Below, piece by piece: positions 1-6,898 of a stretch of DNA of 6,898 bases; the first letter of the stretch is position 1; each line of letters starts with the position of its first letter. Source of the stretch: Prevotella sp. (GTDB lineage: Bacteria > Bacteroidota > Bacteroidia > Bacteroidales > Bacteroidaceae); NCBI GenBank assembly GCA_021203915.1, contig JAJQAI010000145.1:1-6898 (forward strand), in the 5' to 3' direction. Under the pieces are notes generated by a model, which was given only the letters and a program-made list of their open reading frames with translations, did no database searches and was not told the DNA's origin. A program made the translations under genes and the position numbers.

Positions 1-73
1 TTTATGTTAACTATTAATATTCACAAATGCCAAATCACATAAAAATCGAAATTTTAAAATTAAAAAAATAGGT
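1..73 (+). other. AT-rich leader upstream of the efflux operon
   Basis: Non-coding stretch before the adaptor gene. It is very AT-rich and ends in an A-rich run just before the ATG, the usual Bacteroidota style of translation start; no GGAGG-like ribosome binding site is present. I searched for the Bacteroidota -7 element (TAnnTTTG) on the + strand and found no convincing match, so the promoter is probably upstream of the window or diverged. A 12-base perfect AT palindrome at 50-61 (AATTTTAAAATT) lies close to the start codon but is low-complexity and may be chance. Confidence 0.4.
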
Positions 74-1267
74 ATGAAAAAAACTAGCATTTTATTGTTC
101 GCGGCAACAGCCATAATGTTGTCTTCTTGCGGAGGGAAAAGTGGTTCTCAAGGTGGAGTACCTGGATTCGCAGTTAGAACAGTCAGTACAGAAGAAGTAA
201 ATTTGGAGACTTCCTACCCTGCTTCTATCAAAGGTGTACAAGATGTTGAGATCCGCCCAAAAGTTTCAGGATTCATAACCAAACTTTGCGTAAATGAAGG
301 ACAAACCGTAAGAAGAGGACAACCTTTATTTGTTCTTGACAATGTTACCTACGAGGCTGAAGTACGCCAAACACAGGCTGCCGTTACATCAGCACAAGCA
401 CAATTAGCAACGGCAAAACTTACATACGAAAACAATAAGAAACTATTTGACAATAACGTCATTGGTACATACGAGCTTCAGTCATCCAAGAATTCTTACG
501 ATGCGGCTCAAGCTGCTCTAGCGCAAGCTCAAGCAAATTACACTTCAGCAAAAGAGAATCTTAGTTTTTGTTATGTAAATTCTCCTGCTGATGGTGTTAT
601 AGGTACTCTTCCTTACAAAGTAGGTGCTTTGGTAAGTTCATCAAGCGAAGAGCCTCTAACAACTGTATCTGATATCAATTCCATGCAGATTTATTTCTCA
701 ATGACTGAGAAAGATATGCTTGACCTTTCCAAAACAAAAGGTGGAACAAGCGCAGCTATTAGTGATTATCCACCAGTAAACCTTAAGATGGCTGACGGAA
801 CTATATACTCTCACACAGGTAGGGTTGCTGCCATTAGTGGCGTTATTGATGCCTCTACTGGTGCCGTAACTGTACGTGCTGACTTCCCAAATCCTGAGCA
901 TTTGCTTAAGAGTGGTGGTTCAGGTACTATTTTAATTCCATACATCAACTCTGCAGCTATAGTTATCCCACAAGAAGCCGTTGCACAGGTACAAGACAAA
1001 TATTTTATCTACATAGTAGGAAAGGATAATAAGGTTAAATATTCTGCCATTACCGTTGATCCTAACGATGATGGTATAAACTTCATAGTTACATCAGGTC
1101 TTAATGTTGGTGATAAATATGTTGTCAAAGGAATTACCTCACTTACTGATGGTATGGAAATCAAGCCTCTTACAGAAGCTGAATATCAACAACAACTTGA
1201 CAAAGCCGCTGCTATGGGTAAAGATCAAGACGACTTAAACAAGTTGAAAGAAGACTTAAGTAACTAA
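74..1267 (+). CDS. RND efflux periplasmic adaptor lipoprotein (AcrA/MexA type)
   Basis: Membrane fusion protein of a tripartite efflux pump; it sits in the periplasm and joins the RND transporter to the outer-membrane channel. The 397-residue length is normal for the family. Residues 1-19 form a lipoprotein signal peptide: a KK n-region, a hydrophobic core, and a lipobox LSSC with Cys19 as the predicted lipidated residue. The order after that is a biotinyl-lipoyl half (about 56-90, with VEIRPKVSGFI and a following EGQTVRRGQPLF), an Ala/Gln-rich alpha-helical hairpin (about 92-165), the second lipoyl half (about 166-200, SPADGVIG), a beta-barrel (about 203-290, including the family-typical STGAVTVRADFPNP at 261-274), and a membrane-proximal domain starting near the IPQEAV motif (298-303). 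The C-terminus (about 366-397) is charged and probably helical. The start at 74 is fixed by the signal peptide; the next in-frame ATG would remove most of it. The pump gene follows after 13 bases. The family call is secure; the substrates are unknown. Confidence 0.95.
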   Translation: MKKTSILLFAATAIMLSSCGGKSGSQGGVPGFAVRTVSTEEVNLETSYPASIKGVQDVEIRPKVSGFITKLCVNEGQTVRRGQPLFVLDNVTYEAEVRQTQAAVTSAQAQLATAKLTYENNKKLFDNNVIGTYELQSSKNSYDAAQAALAQAQANYTSAKENLSFCYVNSPADGVIGTLPYKVGALVSSSSEEPLTTVSDINSMQIYFSMTEKDMLDLSKTKGGTSAAISDYPPVNLKMADGTIYSHTGRVAAISGVIDASTGAVTVRADFPNPEHLLKSGGSGTILIPYINSAAIVIPQEAVAQVQDKYFIYIVGKDNKVKYSAITVDPNDDGINFIVTSGLNVGDKYVVKGITSLTDGMEIKPLTEAEYQQQLDKAAAMGKDQDDLNKLKEDLSN

Positions 1268-1280
1268 ACTCTAGAAAACA

Positions 1281-4200
1281 ATGAGACTAGATATCTTCAT
1301 AAAACGCCCTGTACTCTCCACCGTGATTTCCATTCTGGTGGTGATACTAGGTCTTATTGGCTTGATTTCGCTGCCAATTGAGCAGTATCCTGACGTAGCA
1401 CCACCTACCATTATGGTGCGTGCCTCATATCAGGGAGCCAATGCTGAGACCGTGCTTAACTCCGTACTTGCACCGCTTGAGGAACAAATAAATGGTGTTG
1501 AAGGTATGACCTATATGACATCATCGGCCACAAATGATGGCTCGGCTACAATCACGGTGTATTTTAAGCAAGGTCAAAATGCCGATATGGCTCAGGTAAA
1601 CGTACAGAATCGTGTATCACAGGCAGAGTCTTTATTGCCAGCAGAGGTAACGAAAGCTGGTGTAAATGTCATGAAACGACAGACCTCCATCTTACTCTTT
1701 ATGTCACTTACTAGTGATGGACGATATACCTCTGAATTCCTTTACAACTACGCAGATATTAACTTAGTACCAGCTATTAAACGTGTAAATGGTGTGGGTG
1801 AATGTCAAGTAGTTACTGACCAAACATATACTATGCGTTTGTGGCTCGATCCTGTGAAAATGAAAAATCATGGTTTAATGCCATCAGATTTGGTAACGAT
1901 TTTGGACGAGCAAAACATAGAAGCTGCTCCTGGTAAATTTGGTGAGAGTAGCGATATGCAATATGAGTACACCATTCGTTATAAAGGTCGTCTAAAAACA
2001 CCTGAAGAGTTTGCCGATATGGTAATTTCTAGCGATGCTAGTGGTCAAACAGTACGTGTACGTGACGTAGCAACGGTAGAAACTGGTTCACAGACCTATT
2101 CTATTTCCTCTGGTGTAGATGGTAATCCTGGTGTACCTATGATGATTACTCAGGTTGCAGGATCAAATGCAACAGCAGTCGTAGAAGGTGTCAAGGCTGT
2201 AATAGCGGAGCAAGAAAAATCATTCCCTCCTGGCATGAGAATGGCTATTTTCCAAGATGTAACCGAGTTCCTTTATGCTTCAATTGAGGACCTTATCAAA
2301 ACGCTTATTGAGGCCTTCATCCTTGTGTTCTTGGTTGTATATATCTTCTTACAAGACTTCCGCTCAACACTTATTCCTCTTATTGCCGTACCGGTATCGC
2401 TAGTAGGAACGTTCTTCTTCCTATATCTATTCGGATTTACGCTTAACTTGTTAACGCTCTCAGCGCTTGTGCTTGCTATTGCGATTGTGGTCGATGATGC
2501 GATTGTGGTAGTCGAGGCGGTGCATGCTAAGTTGGACTTAGGATATAAATCTGCTTTACAAGCTTCCCTAGATGCCATGAGTGAGATATCTGGTGCTATT
2601 ATATCTATTACGCTTGTGATGGCTTCAGTGTTTATTCCCGTATCATTTATTGGAGGAACCTCTGGAACATTCTATAAAGAGTTCGGTATCACTATGGCTA
2701 TAGCAATTGCAATTTCTGCTATGAATGCTTTAACGCTTTCACCAGCACTTTGCGCTATGTTACTTAAGCCAAAGAATGAGGATGGCTCGGAGCGTAAGAT
2801 GTCAGTAATGGAGCGTTTCCATGCATCTTTTAATGGTGTGTATGATAAGATGCTTGAACGTTACAAAAAATGGGTACGCCGCCTTGTTGAACACCCTGTA
2901 ATTGCCATTATTGCAGTAGTAATAGGTATAGCTGCCCTTGGATATACCGCACTTACAACAAGAACTGGTCTTATCCCAGATGAGGATACTGGAACTATAT
3001 ACGCAACAATATCATTACCTCCAGGATCATCCCTTGAAAAGACAAATAATGCGATGTTGCAAGTAGACTCTATGCTAGCTACCAACCCAGCATTCCAGAC
3101 GCGTGCAAGTATAACGGGATATAACTTTATCGCAGGTCAAGGTTCTAACCAAGGAACATTTATCTTGAAACTTAAATCATTTGAGGAACGCGAAAAGGAG
3201 GAAACATTTTTGAAGTACTTTAACATCCATAACTTAGGATCTAAGATGGTACTTGGAATGCTTTATAAACAGACAGCATCCCTTAAAGGCGTTACCTTTG
3301 TTGCATTCCAACCACCTATGGTACAGGGATTCTCTATGAATAGTGGTCTTACATTCTCTATGCAAGATCGTACGGGTGGAGATGTAAACGAATTCTACAA
3401 TATTACTCAAAATTTCTTGAAGGAGCTCAATGCTCGTCCTCAAGTAGCCAATGCATATACTGCCTATAATTCTAAATATCCTCAATTTGTTATTGATGTT
3501 GATGTAGCAAAGTGTAAGCAAGCAGGTATTGATCCTAACGTAGTTCTAACTACAATGCAAGGTTACTATGGAGGTCTATACTCATCTAACTACAATGCAT
3601 ATGGTAAGTTATACCGTGTTATGATTCAAGCAGATCCTGCTATGCGTGAGAACCTAAAGAGTATAAATAATGTATATGTTCGTACATCTTCTGGTATGAC
3701 TCCAATTTCAGAATTTGCTACATTAACAAAGGATTATGGACCTCAGGAAATTGACCGTTTCAACTTGTTTACAGCTATTAACGTTACTGCAAATGAGGGA
3801 GATGGATACTCCTCTGGAGATGCTATTAAGACTCTTGAGGAAGTGGCAAAAACTAATCTGCCTGCAGGATTTACTTATGAATTCTCCGGACTGACACGTT
3901 CAGAGCAGGAGTCAAGTAGTTCAACAGGAATAATTCTTGCACTTTGTTTGATGTTCGTATACTTAATCTTGAGTGCACAGTATGAAAGTTATATTTTGCC
4001 ACTATCTGTAATACTCTCTATCCCATTTGGATTAGCAGGAGCTTTCATATTTACGGATTTGTTCAATAATAATAATGATATTTACATGCAGATTGCACTT
4101 ATCATGCTTATTGGACTTTTGTCAAAGAATGCTATTCTTATTGTACAATTTGCTCTTGAACGCCGTATGACGGGTATGGCTATATCATGGTCTGCTGTTT

Positions 4201-4547
4201 TGGGTGCTTCAGCCCGTTTAAGACCTATCCTTATGACTTCACTAGCTATGATTATTGGTCTTATGCCTCTACTTGTACCTGTAGGTGTTGGATACAATGG
4301 TAATATGACACTCGGTGCTGCGGCTATCGGTGGTATGCTTATTGGTATGCTTTGTCAGGTTATGGTCGTTCCCGCACTCTTCTATATCTTTGAGCGTCTA
4401 CAAGAGAAGATTAAACCAATTCAGTTTGATGACAATGTAGCATCTGTTGATACAGAGTTGTTACAATACACACGTCCGGTAGATAATCAGAACAATGCAA
4501 ATTCGGTAGATACTCAGAAAAACGAGAATAATGATGAAAAGAATTAA
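1281..4547 (+). CDS. RND multidrug efflux transporter, HAE1 family (AcrB/MexB-like)
   Basis: Proton-driven inner-membrane pump, expected to act as a trimer and export hydrophobic or amphiphilic compounds. At 1088 residues it is slightly longer than AcrB (1049). TM1 is about 10-28, TM2-TM6 about 338-493, TM7 about 538-558, and TM8-TM12 about 880-1035, with two large periplasmic loops between (about 30-335 and 560-875). The proton-relay residues are all present: Asp405 and Asp406 in TM4 (IVVDDAIVVVE), Lys949 in TM10 (LLSKNAILIV), and Arg979 and Thr986 in the TM11 region (RLRPILMTS), matching AcrB D407, D408, K940, R971 and T978. Other family signatures are IEQYPDVAPP (34-43), LIPDEDTGTIY (564-574) and the switch-loop-like GYNFIAGQGSNQGTF (613-627). 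A hydrophilic Asn/Asp-rich tail (about 1045-1088) extends past the usual core. No frameshift is seen. The gene overlaps the channel gene by 17 bases. Drug versus lipid or bile-salt specificity cannot be told from sequence. Confidence 0.97.
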   Translation: MRLDIFIKRPVLSTVISILVVILGLIGLISLPIEQYPDVAPPTIMVRASYQGANAETVLNSVLAPLEEQINGVEGMTYMTSSATNDGSATITVYFKQGQNADMAQVNVQNRVSQAESLLPAEVTKAGVNVMKRQTSILLFMSLTSDGRYTSEFLYNYADINLVPAIKRVNGVGECQVVTDQTYTMRLWLDPVKMKNHGLMPSDLVTILDEQNIEAAPGKFGESSDMQYEYTIRYKGRLKTPEEFADMVISSDASGQTVRVRDVATVETGSQTYSISSGVDGNPGVPMMITQVAGSNATAVVEGVKAVIAEQEKSFPPGMRMAIFQDVTEFLYASIEDLIKTLIEAFILVFLVVYIFLQDFRSTLIPLIAVPVSLVGTFFFLYLFGFTLNLLTLSALVLAIAIVVDDAIVVVEAVHAKLDLGYKSALQASLDAMSEISGAIISITLVMASVFIPVSFIGGTSGTFYKEFGITMAIAIAISAMNALTLSPALCAMLLKPKNEDGSERKMSVMERFHASFNGVYDKMLERYKKWVRRLVEHPVIAIIAVVIGIAALGYTALTTRTGLIPDEDTGTIYATISLPPGSSLEKTNNAMLQVDSMLATNPAFQTRASITGYNFIAGQGSNQGTFILKLKSFEEREKEETFLKYFNIHNLGSKMVLGMLYKQTASLKGVTFVAFQPPMVQGFSMNSGLTFSMQDRTGGDVNEFYNITQNFLKELNARPQVANAYTAYNSKYPQFVIDVDVAKCKQAGIDPNVVLTTMQGYYGGLYSSNYNAYGKLYRVMIQADPAMRENLKSINNVYVRTSSGMTPISEFATLTKDYGPQEIDRFNLFTAINVTANEGDGYSSGDAIKTLEEVAKTNLPAGFTYEFSGLTRSEQESSSSTGIILALCLMFVYLILSAQYESYILPLSVILSIPFGLAGAFIFTDLFNNNNDIYMQIALIMLIGLLSKNAILIVQFALERRMTGMAISWSAVLGASARLRPILMTSLAMIIGLMPLLVPVGVGYNGNMTLGAAAIGGMLIGMLCQVMVVPALFYIFERLQEKIKPIQFDDNVASVDTELLQYTRPVDNQNNANSVDTQKNENNDEKN

Positions 4548-5913
4548 TATTATCATAATAGTCCTTGCAGCCGCCTGTCTAAGCGGCTGTGGACTCTACC
4601 ATAAATACGAGCGACCTTACGTAAATACAGAAGGTCTCGTTAGAGATGTCCTATCTCCAACAGATACGTTGGTAGTTACTGACACAGCTAGTTTTGGAAA
4701 TCTCCCTTGGCGTAGTGTTTTCACAGACCCTCAATTACAAGCGCTTATTGAAAAAGGTCTTGCTAACAATGCGGACATGCTCAATGCAACACTCAATATT
4801 GAAATGGTTGAGGCACAACTCAAGGCAGCTAAACTTGCTTTTGTACCATCCTTTAATTTCTCTCCTCAAGGGACACTTTCAAGGTTTGATGGCTCAACAA
4901 CCAAGACTTATTCCTTGCCTATTGATGCTAGTTGGAATATTGACTTGTTTGGTAATTTACTCAACCAAAAGCGTAGCACTCAGATGACACTTTTGGCTAC
5001 TAAAGACTACCAATTGGTTGTCAAGACAAAACTCATTGCTAACATCGCAAATATGTACTATACATTAATGATGTTAGATGAGCAATTAAATATTGTCAAT
5101 GATATGATAAGCCTAACTAAGGACACATGGGATATGATGAAACTTCAGAAAGAGTTAGGTAACACAAAGGAAACTAGTGTTCAAACTGCTGAGGCAAACT
5201 ACTATTCTGTTCAAGCTCAGGCCACAGATCTTAACCGCCAAATAAGGGAGACCGAGAATTCTCTTTCTCTTTTAGTTGGTCAACCAGTACAAGCTATTGA
5301 TCGTGGAAAACTATATGATCAATCCCTACCTAGCGAGTTCAGCACTGGTATTGGTGTAGCTATGTTAAACAACCGTCCTGACGTACATTATGCTGAGATG
5401 AGTCTTGCCCAGTGTTTCTATGATGTACAAACAGCACGTTCAAAGTTCTATCCAAGCCTTACTATAAGTGCTGAAGGAGCATGGACTAACAGTGGTGGAA
5501 CGCTTGTTAATCCAGGAAAGATACTTCTTAGCGGTATAGCAAGCCTTGTACAACCAATTTTTATGAATGGTCAACTTCGGGCAAATCTCAAAGCCTCTAA
5601 GGTTCAGGAAGAGCAAGCCTACAACACATGGCAAAACGCTATACTTTCAGCAGGAAGTGAGGTAAGCAATGCTCTTGTTTTATACAACTCCTCTGATGAA
5701 AAGAGTCGGTTAGATGCTTCTCAGGGAGAAAGCCTGCAAAAGGCCGTTGAATACACAAGGGATTTGTTCCACATGGGTGGCAGTACTTATCTTGAGGTAA
5801 TAAGCGCACAACAGTCATTGTTGAATGCTCAACTATCAAAAGTTCAAGACGACTTCGACAAGATGCAAGCTGTAGTTAATCTATACTATGCTCTAGGAGG
5901 CGGATGTAACTAA
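4531..5913 (+). CDS. Outer-membrane efflux channel lipoprotein (OprM/NodT type, TolC superfamily)
   Basis: Outer-membrane factor that forms the exit duct of the tripartite pump, expected to trimerise into a beta-barrel plus a long periplasmic alpha-helical tunnel. Residues 1-20 are a lipoprotein signal peptide with lipobox LSGC, Cys20 being the predicted lipidation site, followed by the typical YERP segment (26-29). Two outer-membrane-factor repeats are visible. The first starts near PWRSVFTDPQLQALI (59-73) and includes SWNIDLFGN (134-142). The second contains NNRPDVHYAEMSL (280-292), ARSKFYPSLTIS (302-313), QPIFMNGQLRANL (341-353) and the late STYLEVISAQQSLLNAQL (418-435). The 460-residue length is normal. 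The start is ATG 4531, immediately followed by a second in-frame ATG at 4534; either gives a working signal peptide. The gene begins inside the end of the pump gene in another frame, which suggests translational coupling. The family call is secure. Confidence 0.95.
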   Translation: MMKRINIIIIVLAAACLSGCGLYHKYERPYVNTEGLVRDVLSPTDTLVVTDTASFGNLPWRSVFTDPQLQALIEKGLANNADMLNATLNIEMVEAQLKAAKLAFVPSFNFSPQGTLSRFDGSTTKTYSLPIDASWNIDLFGNLLNQKRSTQMTLLATKDYQLVVKTKLIANIANMYYTLMMLDEQLNIVNDMISLTKDTWDMMKLQKELGNTKETSVQTAEANYYSVQAQATDLNRQIRETENSLSLLVGQPVQAIDRGKLYDQSLPSEFSTGIGVAMLNNRPDVHYAEMSLAQCFYDVQTARSKFYPSLTISAEGAWTNSGGTLVNPGKILLSGIASLVQPIFMNGQLRANLKASKVQEEQAYNTWQNAILSAGSEVSNALVLYNSSDEKSRLDASQGESLQKAVEYTRDLFHMGGSTYLEVISAQQSLLNAQLSKVQDDFDKMQAVVNLYYALGGGCN

Positions 5914-5951
5914 GAAAGAGCCAAGAAAGAAATTCTTTAAAAATTAAAGAT
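5914..5951 (+). other. 38-base spacer between channel gene and lpxA-like gene, no terminator
   Basis: A purine-rich, then AT-rich spacer. It contains a short 6-base inverted repeat with a one-base centre (AAAGAA/TTCTTT, 5926-5938), which lacks GC pairs and a usable loop and so is not a credible terminator. I see no TAnnTTTG promoter element here. The absence of both signals supports read-through from the efflux genes into the LpxA-like gene, though an internal promoter inside the channel gene cannot be excluded. The A-rich sequence before ATG 5952 is the normal initiation context in this window. Confidence 0.5.
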
Positions 5952-6725
5952 ATGATTAGTCCAAAAGCAGAGATAGACCCAAAAGCGAAAATAGGCAAAA
6001 ATGTAACTATTTATCCTTTTGCGTACATTGAGGGAGATGTAGAAATTGGTGATGACTGCATTATTTACCCTTACGTAAGTATCATGAATGGTACTCGCAT
6101 GGGGCGTGGAAATAAGATTTTCCAAAACACAGTCCTAGCTGCTACTCCTCAAGATTTCCATTATAAAGGCGATAAATCTGAACTTATTATTGGTGATATG
6201 AACACAATCAGAGAGAATGTGGTAATAAATCGTGCCACTTTTTCTGAAGGAAAAACAGTAATAGGTGACCATAACTTCCTAATGGAAGGTGTACACATAT
6301 CGCATGACACTAAGGTCGGTAATCGTTGTGTATTTGGATATGGTGCAAAAATCGCCGGTGATTGCTATATTGAGGATCATGTAATATTCTCCTCAAGCGT
6401 GATTGTTAATCCTGGTTCACGTATAGGAACTTTGTCTATGATTTCTAGTGGTTGTAGAATAAGTCGCGATGTACCTCCATACATCGTAGCTGGAGATAAC
6501 CCAGTAAGATACAACGGTATCAATTCTTCCATACTAAATAATCATAGGGTTAGCGATAAGATACAAGGTCATATTGCCAATGCCTACCGACTTATTTTCC
6601 TTGGTCAGACTAGCGTATTTGATTCTGTGATTCAGGTTAGTGAACAAGTTCCAGATGGACCTGAGATACGTCATATCGTAGAGTTTATTAGAGGAACTAA
6701 GTTGGGTGTAATTAGTAAATTATAA
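5952..6725 (+). CDS. lpxA: LpxA-family acyl-ACP--UDP-N-acetylglucosamine O-acyltransferase
   Basis: Cytoplasmic left-handed beta-helix acyltransferase. LpxA performs the first step of lipid A synthesis, moving a 3-hydroxyacyl chain from acyl carrier protein to the 3-OH of UDP-GlcNAc. Residues about 2-188 carry hexapeptide repeats (for example AEIDPKAKIGKNVTI and VEIGDDCIIYP), and about 190-257 form the helical C-terminal domain with ANAYRLIF (209-216). The 257-residue length is close to E. coli LpxA (262). The catalytic histidine is kept: HISHD at 115-119 aligns with E. coli H122 and H125, so His118 is the predicted general base. PQDFHYKG (66-73) and DVPPYIV (173-179) are also recognisable. 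Compared by eye with E. coli LpxA, several substrate-site residues differ: K76 is His70, H144 is Asp137, H160 is Asn153, Q161 is Pro154, R204/R205 are Asn197/His198, and the chain-length position G173 is Ser166. N198 is kept as Asn191. This may be lineage variation or a second, divergent copy. No lpxD or lpxC lies next to it in the window. Confidence 0.85.
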   Translation: MISPKAEIDPKAKIGKNVTIYPFAYIEGDVEIGDDCIIYPYVSIMNGTRMGRGNKIFQNTVLAATPQDFHYKGDKSELIIGDMNTIRENVVINRATFSEGKTVIGDHNFLMEGVHISHDTKVGNRCVFGYGAKIAGDCYIEDHVIFSSSVIVNPGSRIGTLSMISSGCRISRDVPPYIVAGDNPVRYNGINSSILNNHRVSDKIQGHIANAYRLIFLGQTSVFDSVIQVSEQVPDGPEIRHIVEFIRGTKLGVISKL

Positions 6726-6743
6726 CCTATAAATCAAAGCTAT

Positions 6744-6781
6744 AAAAACGGGGTAAGTCCAAAAGACTATCCCGTTTTTTT
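6744..6781 (+). terminator. Rho-independent terminator after the lpxA-like gene
   Basis: A GC-cored hairpin begins 18 bases after the stop codon. The left arm (6744-6759) and right arm (6765-6779) pair AAAAACGGG with CCCGTTTTT, then a G-T wobble, two A-T pairs, one bulged A (6755 or 6756) and GTC with GAC, around a five-base loop CAAAA (6760-6764). It runs into seven T residues (6775-6781). The A-run on the left side means the structure could also act on transcripts arriving from the opposite strand. It marks the end of the transcript carrying the four genes. Confidence 0.9.
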
Positions 6782-6898
6782 ATTTCAGAAAAGATATAGC
6801 CAAAAAAGTTTTTAACTATTGTGATAACATTTAAAAAATTATTGTTATTTTTGCGCTAACTAGGCAAGAGGAAAAATAACCTTAAAAAACTAATATAC
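6782..6898 (+). promoter_or_regulatory. Probable promoter and leader for a gene beyond the right edge
   Basis: No coding sequence is seen here. TATTTTTG at 6846-6853 is an exact match to the Bacteroidota -7 consensus TAnnTTTG. The matching -33 element is weak: the nearest TTG upstream (6819-6821) is 24 bases away, a little too far. Transcription would start about 6860 and give a short leader rich in A (GGCAAGAGGAAAAATAACC and onward) that continues out of the window. A 6-base inverted repeat, ATAACA (6824-6829) and TGTTAT (6843-6848), overlaps the promoter and could be an operator or chance. The position directly after a strong terminator supports a new transcription unit on the + strand. Confidence 0.55.

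Noticed and set aside
50..61. 12-base AT palindrome just before the first gene, as a possible operator
   Set aside because: It consists only of A and T in a very AT-rich leader, so such palindromes are expected by chance; no regulator gene is nearby to support it.
698..999. Antisense open frames (698-901 and 811-999) within the adaptor gene
   Set aside because: Both lie wholly inside a well-supported gene, show no recognisable domain or sensible signal sequence, and have no initiation context; they are shadows of the real frame.
2273..4297. Antisense open frames (2273-2578, 2861-3085, 3234-3521, 4082-4297) within the pump gene
   Set aside because: All are short, biased in composition as expected for reverse-complemented membrane protein codons, and resemble no known family.
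4694..4987. A 97-residue + strand open frame inside the channel gene
   Set aside because: It is out of frame with a strongly supported outer-membrane channel protein and has no independent start signal or domain.
5926..5938. Inverted repeat in the 38-base spacer, as a possible terminator
   Set aside because: Only six base pairs with one G-C pair per arm and a one-base centre; it cannot form a stable hairpin with a proper loop.
5440..6125. Antisense open frames (5440-5634, 5639-5839, 5937-6125) over the channel gene end and the lpxA-like start
   Set aside because: No recognisable domain and full overlap with genes whose motifs are clear.
1..6898. Mobile elements, CRISPR arrays, tRNA or rRNA genes
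   Set aside because: No transposase or integrase motifs, regularly spaced repeats, or RNA gene structures were seen; intergenic space is under 120 bases everywhere.

Overview
The window reads as chromosomal DNA of a Bacteroidota species, most likely Bacteroidales and Prevotella-like. The supporting signs are an AT-rich genome, start codons preceded by A-rich stretches rather than GGAGG-type ribosome binding sites, a TAnnTTTG-type -7 promoter element near the right end, and proteins whose motifs resemble Bacteroidales homologues. The genus is an inference from style, not a search result.

Layout: a 73-base AT-rich leader is followed by four genes on the + strand. (1) 74-1267 encodes a lipoprotein periplasmic adaptor (membrane fusion protein) of the AcrA/MexA type. 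(2) 1281-4547 encodes an AcrB/MexB-like RND inner-membrane pump of the HAE1 type. (3) 4531-5913 encodes an OprM/NodT-type outer-membrane channel lipoprotein. (4) 5952-6725 encodes an LpxA-family left-handed beta-helix acyltransferase. A strong rho-independent terminator (6744-6781) closes the unit. The last 117 bases hold a probable promoter and leader for a gene beyond the window.

The first three genes form a complete tripartite efflux system: the proton-driven pump collects substrates from the periplasm or membrane, the adaptor bridges it to the channel, and the channel opens through the outer membrane. The genes are 13 bases apart and then overlap by 17 bases, which fits one transcript with translational coupling. 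The LpxA-like gene follows after 38 bases with no terminator between, so it is probably on the same transcript. No local regulator gene is present, and the substrates cannot be read from the sequence.

Most of the window is a well-known type of system. The points most worth a second look are the LpxA-like protein, which keeps the catalytic histidine but differs from E. coli LpxA at several other active-site positions; its linkage to the efflux operon rather than to lpxD/lpxC genes; and a visible rise in GC content in the first part of the pump gene.
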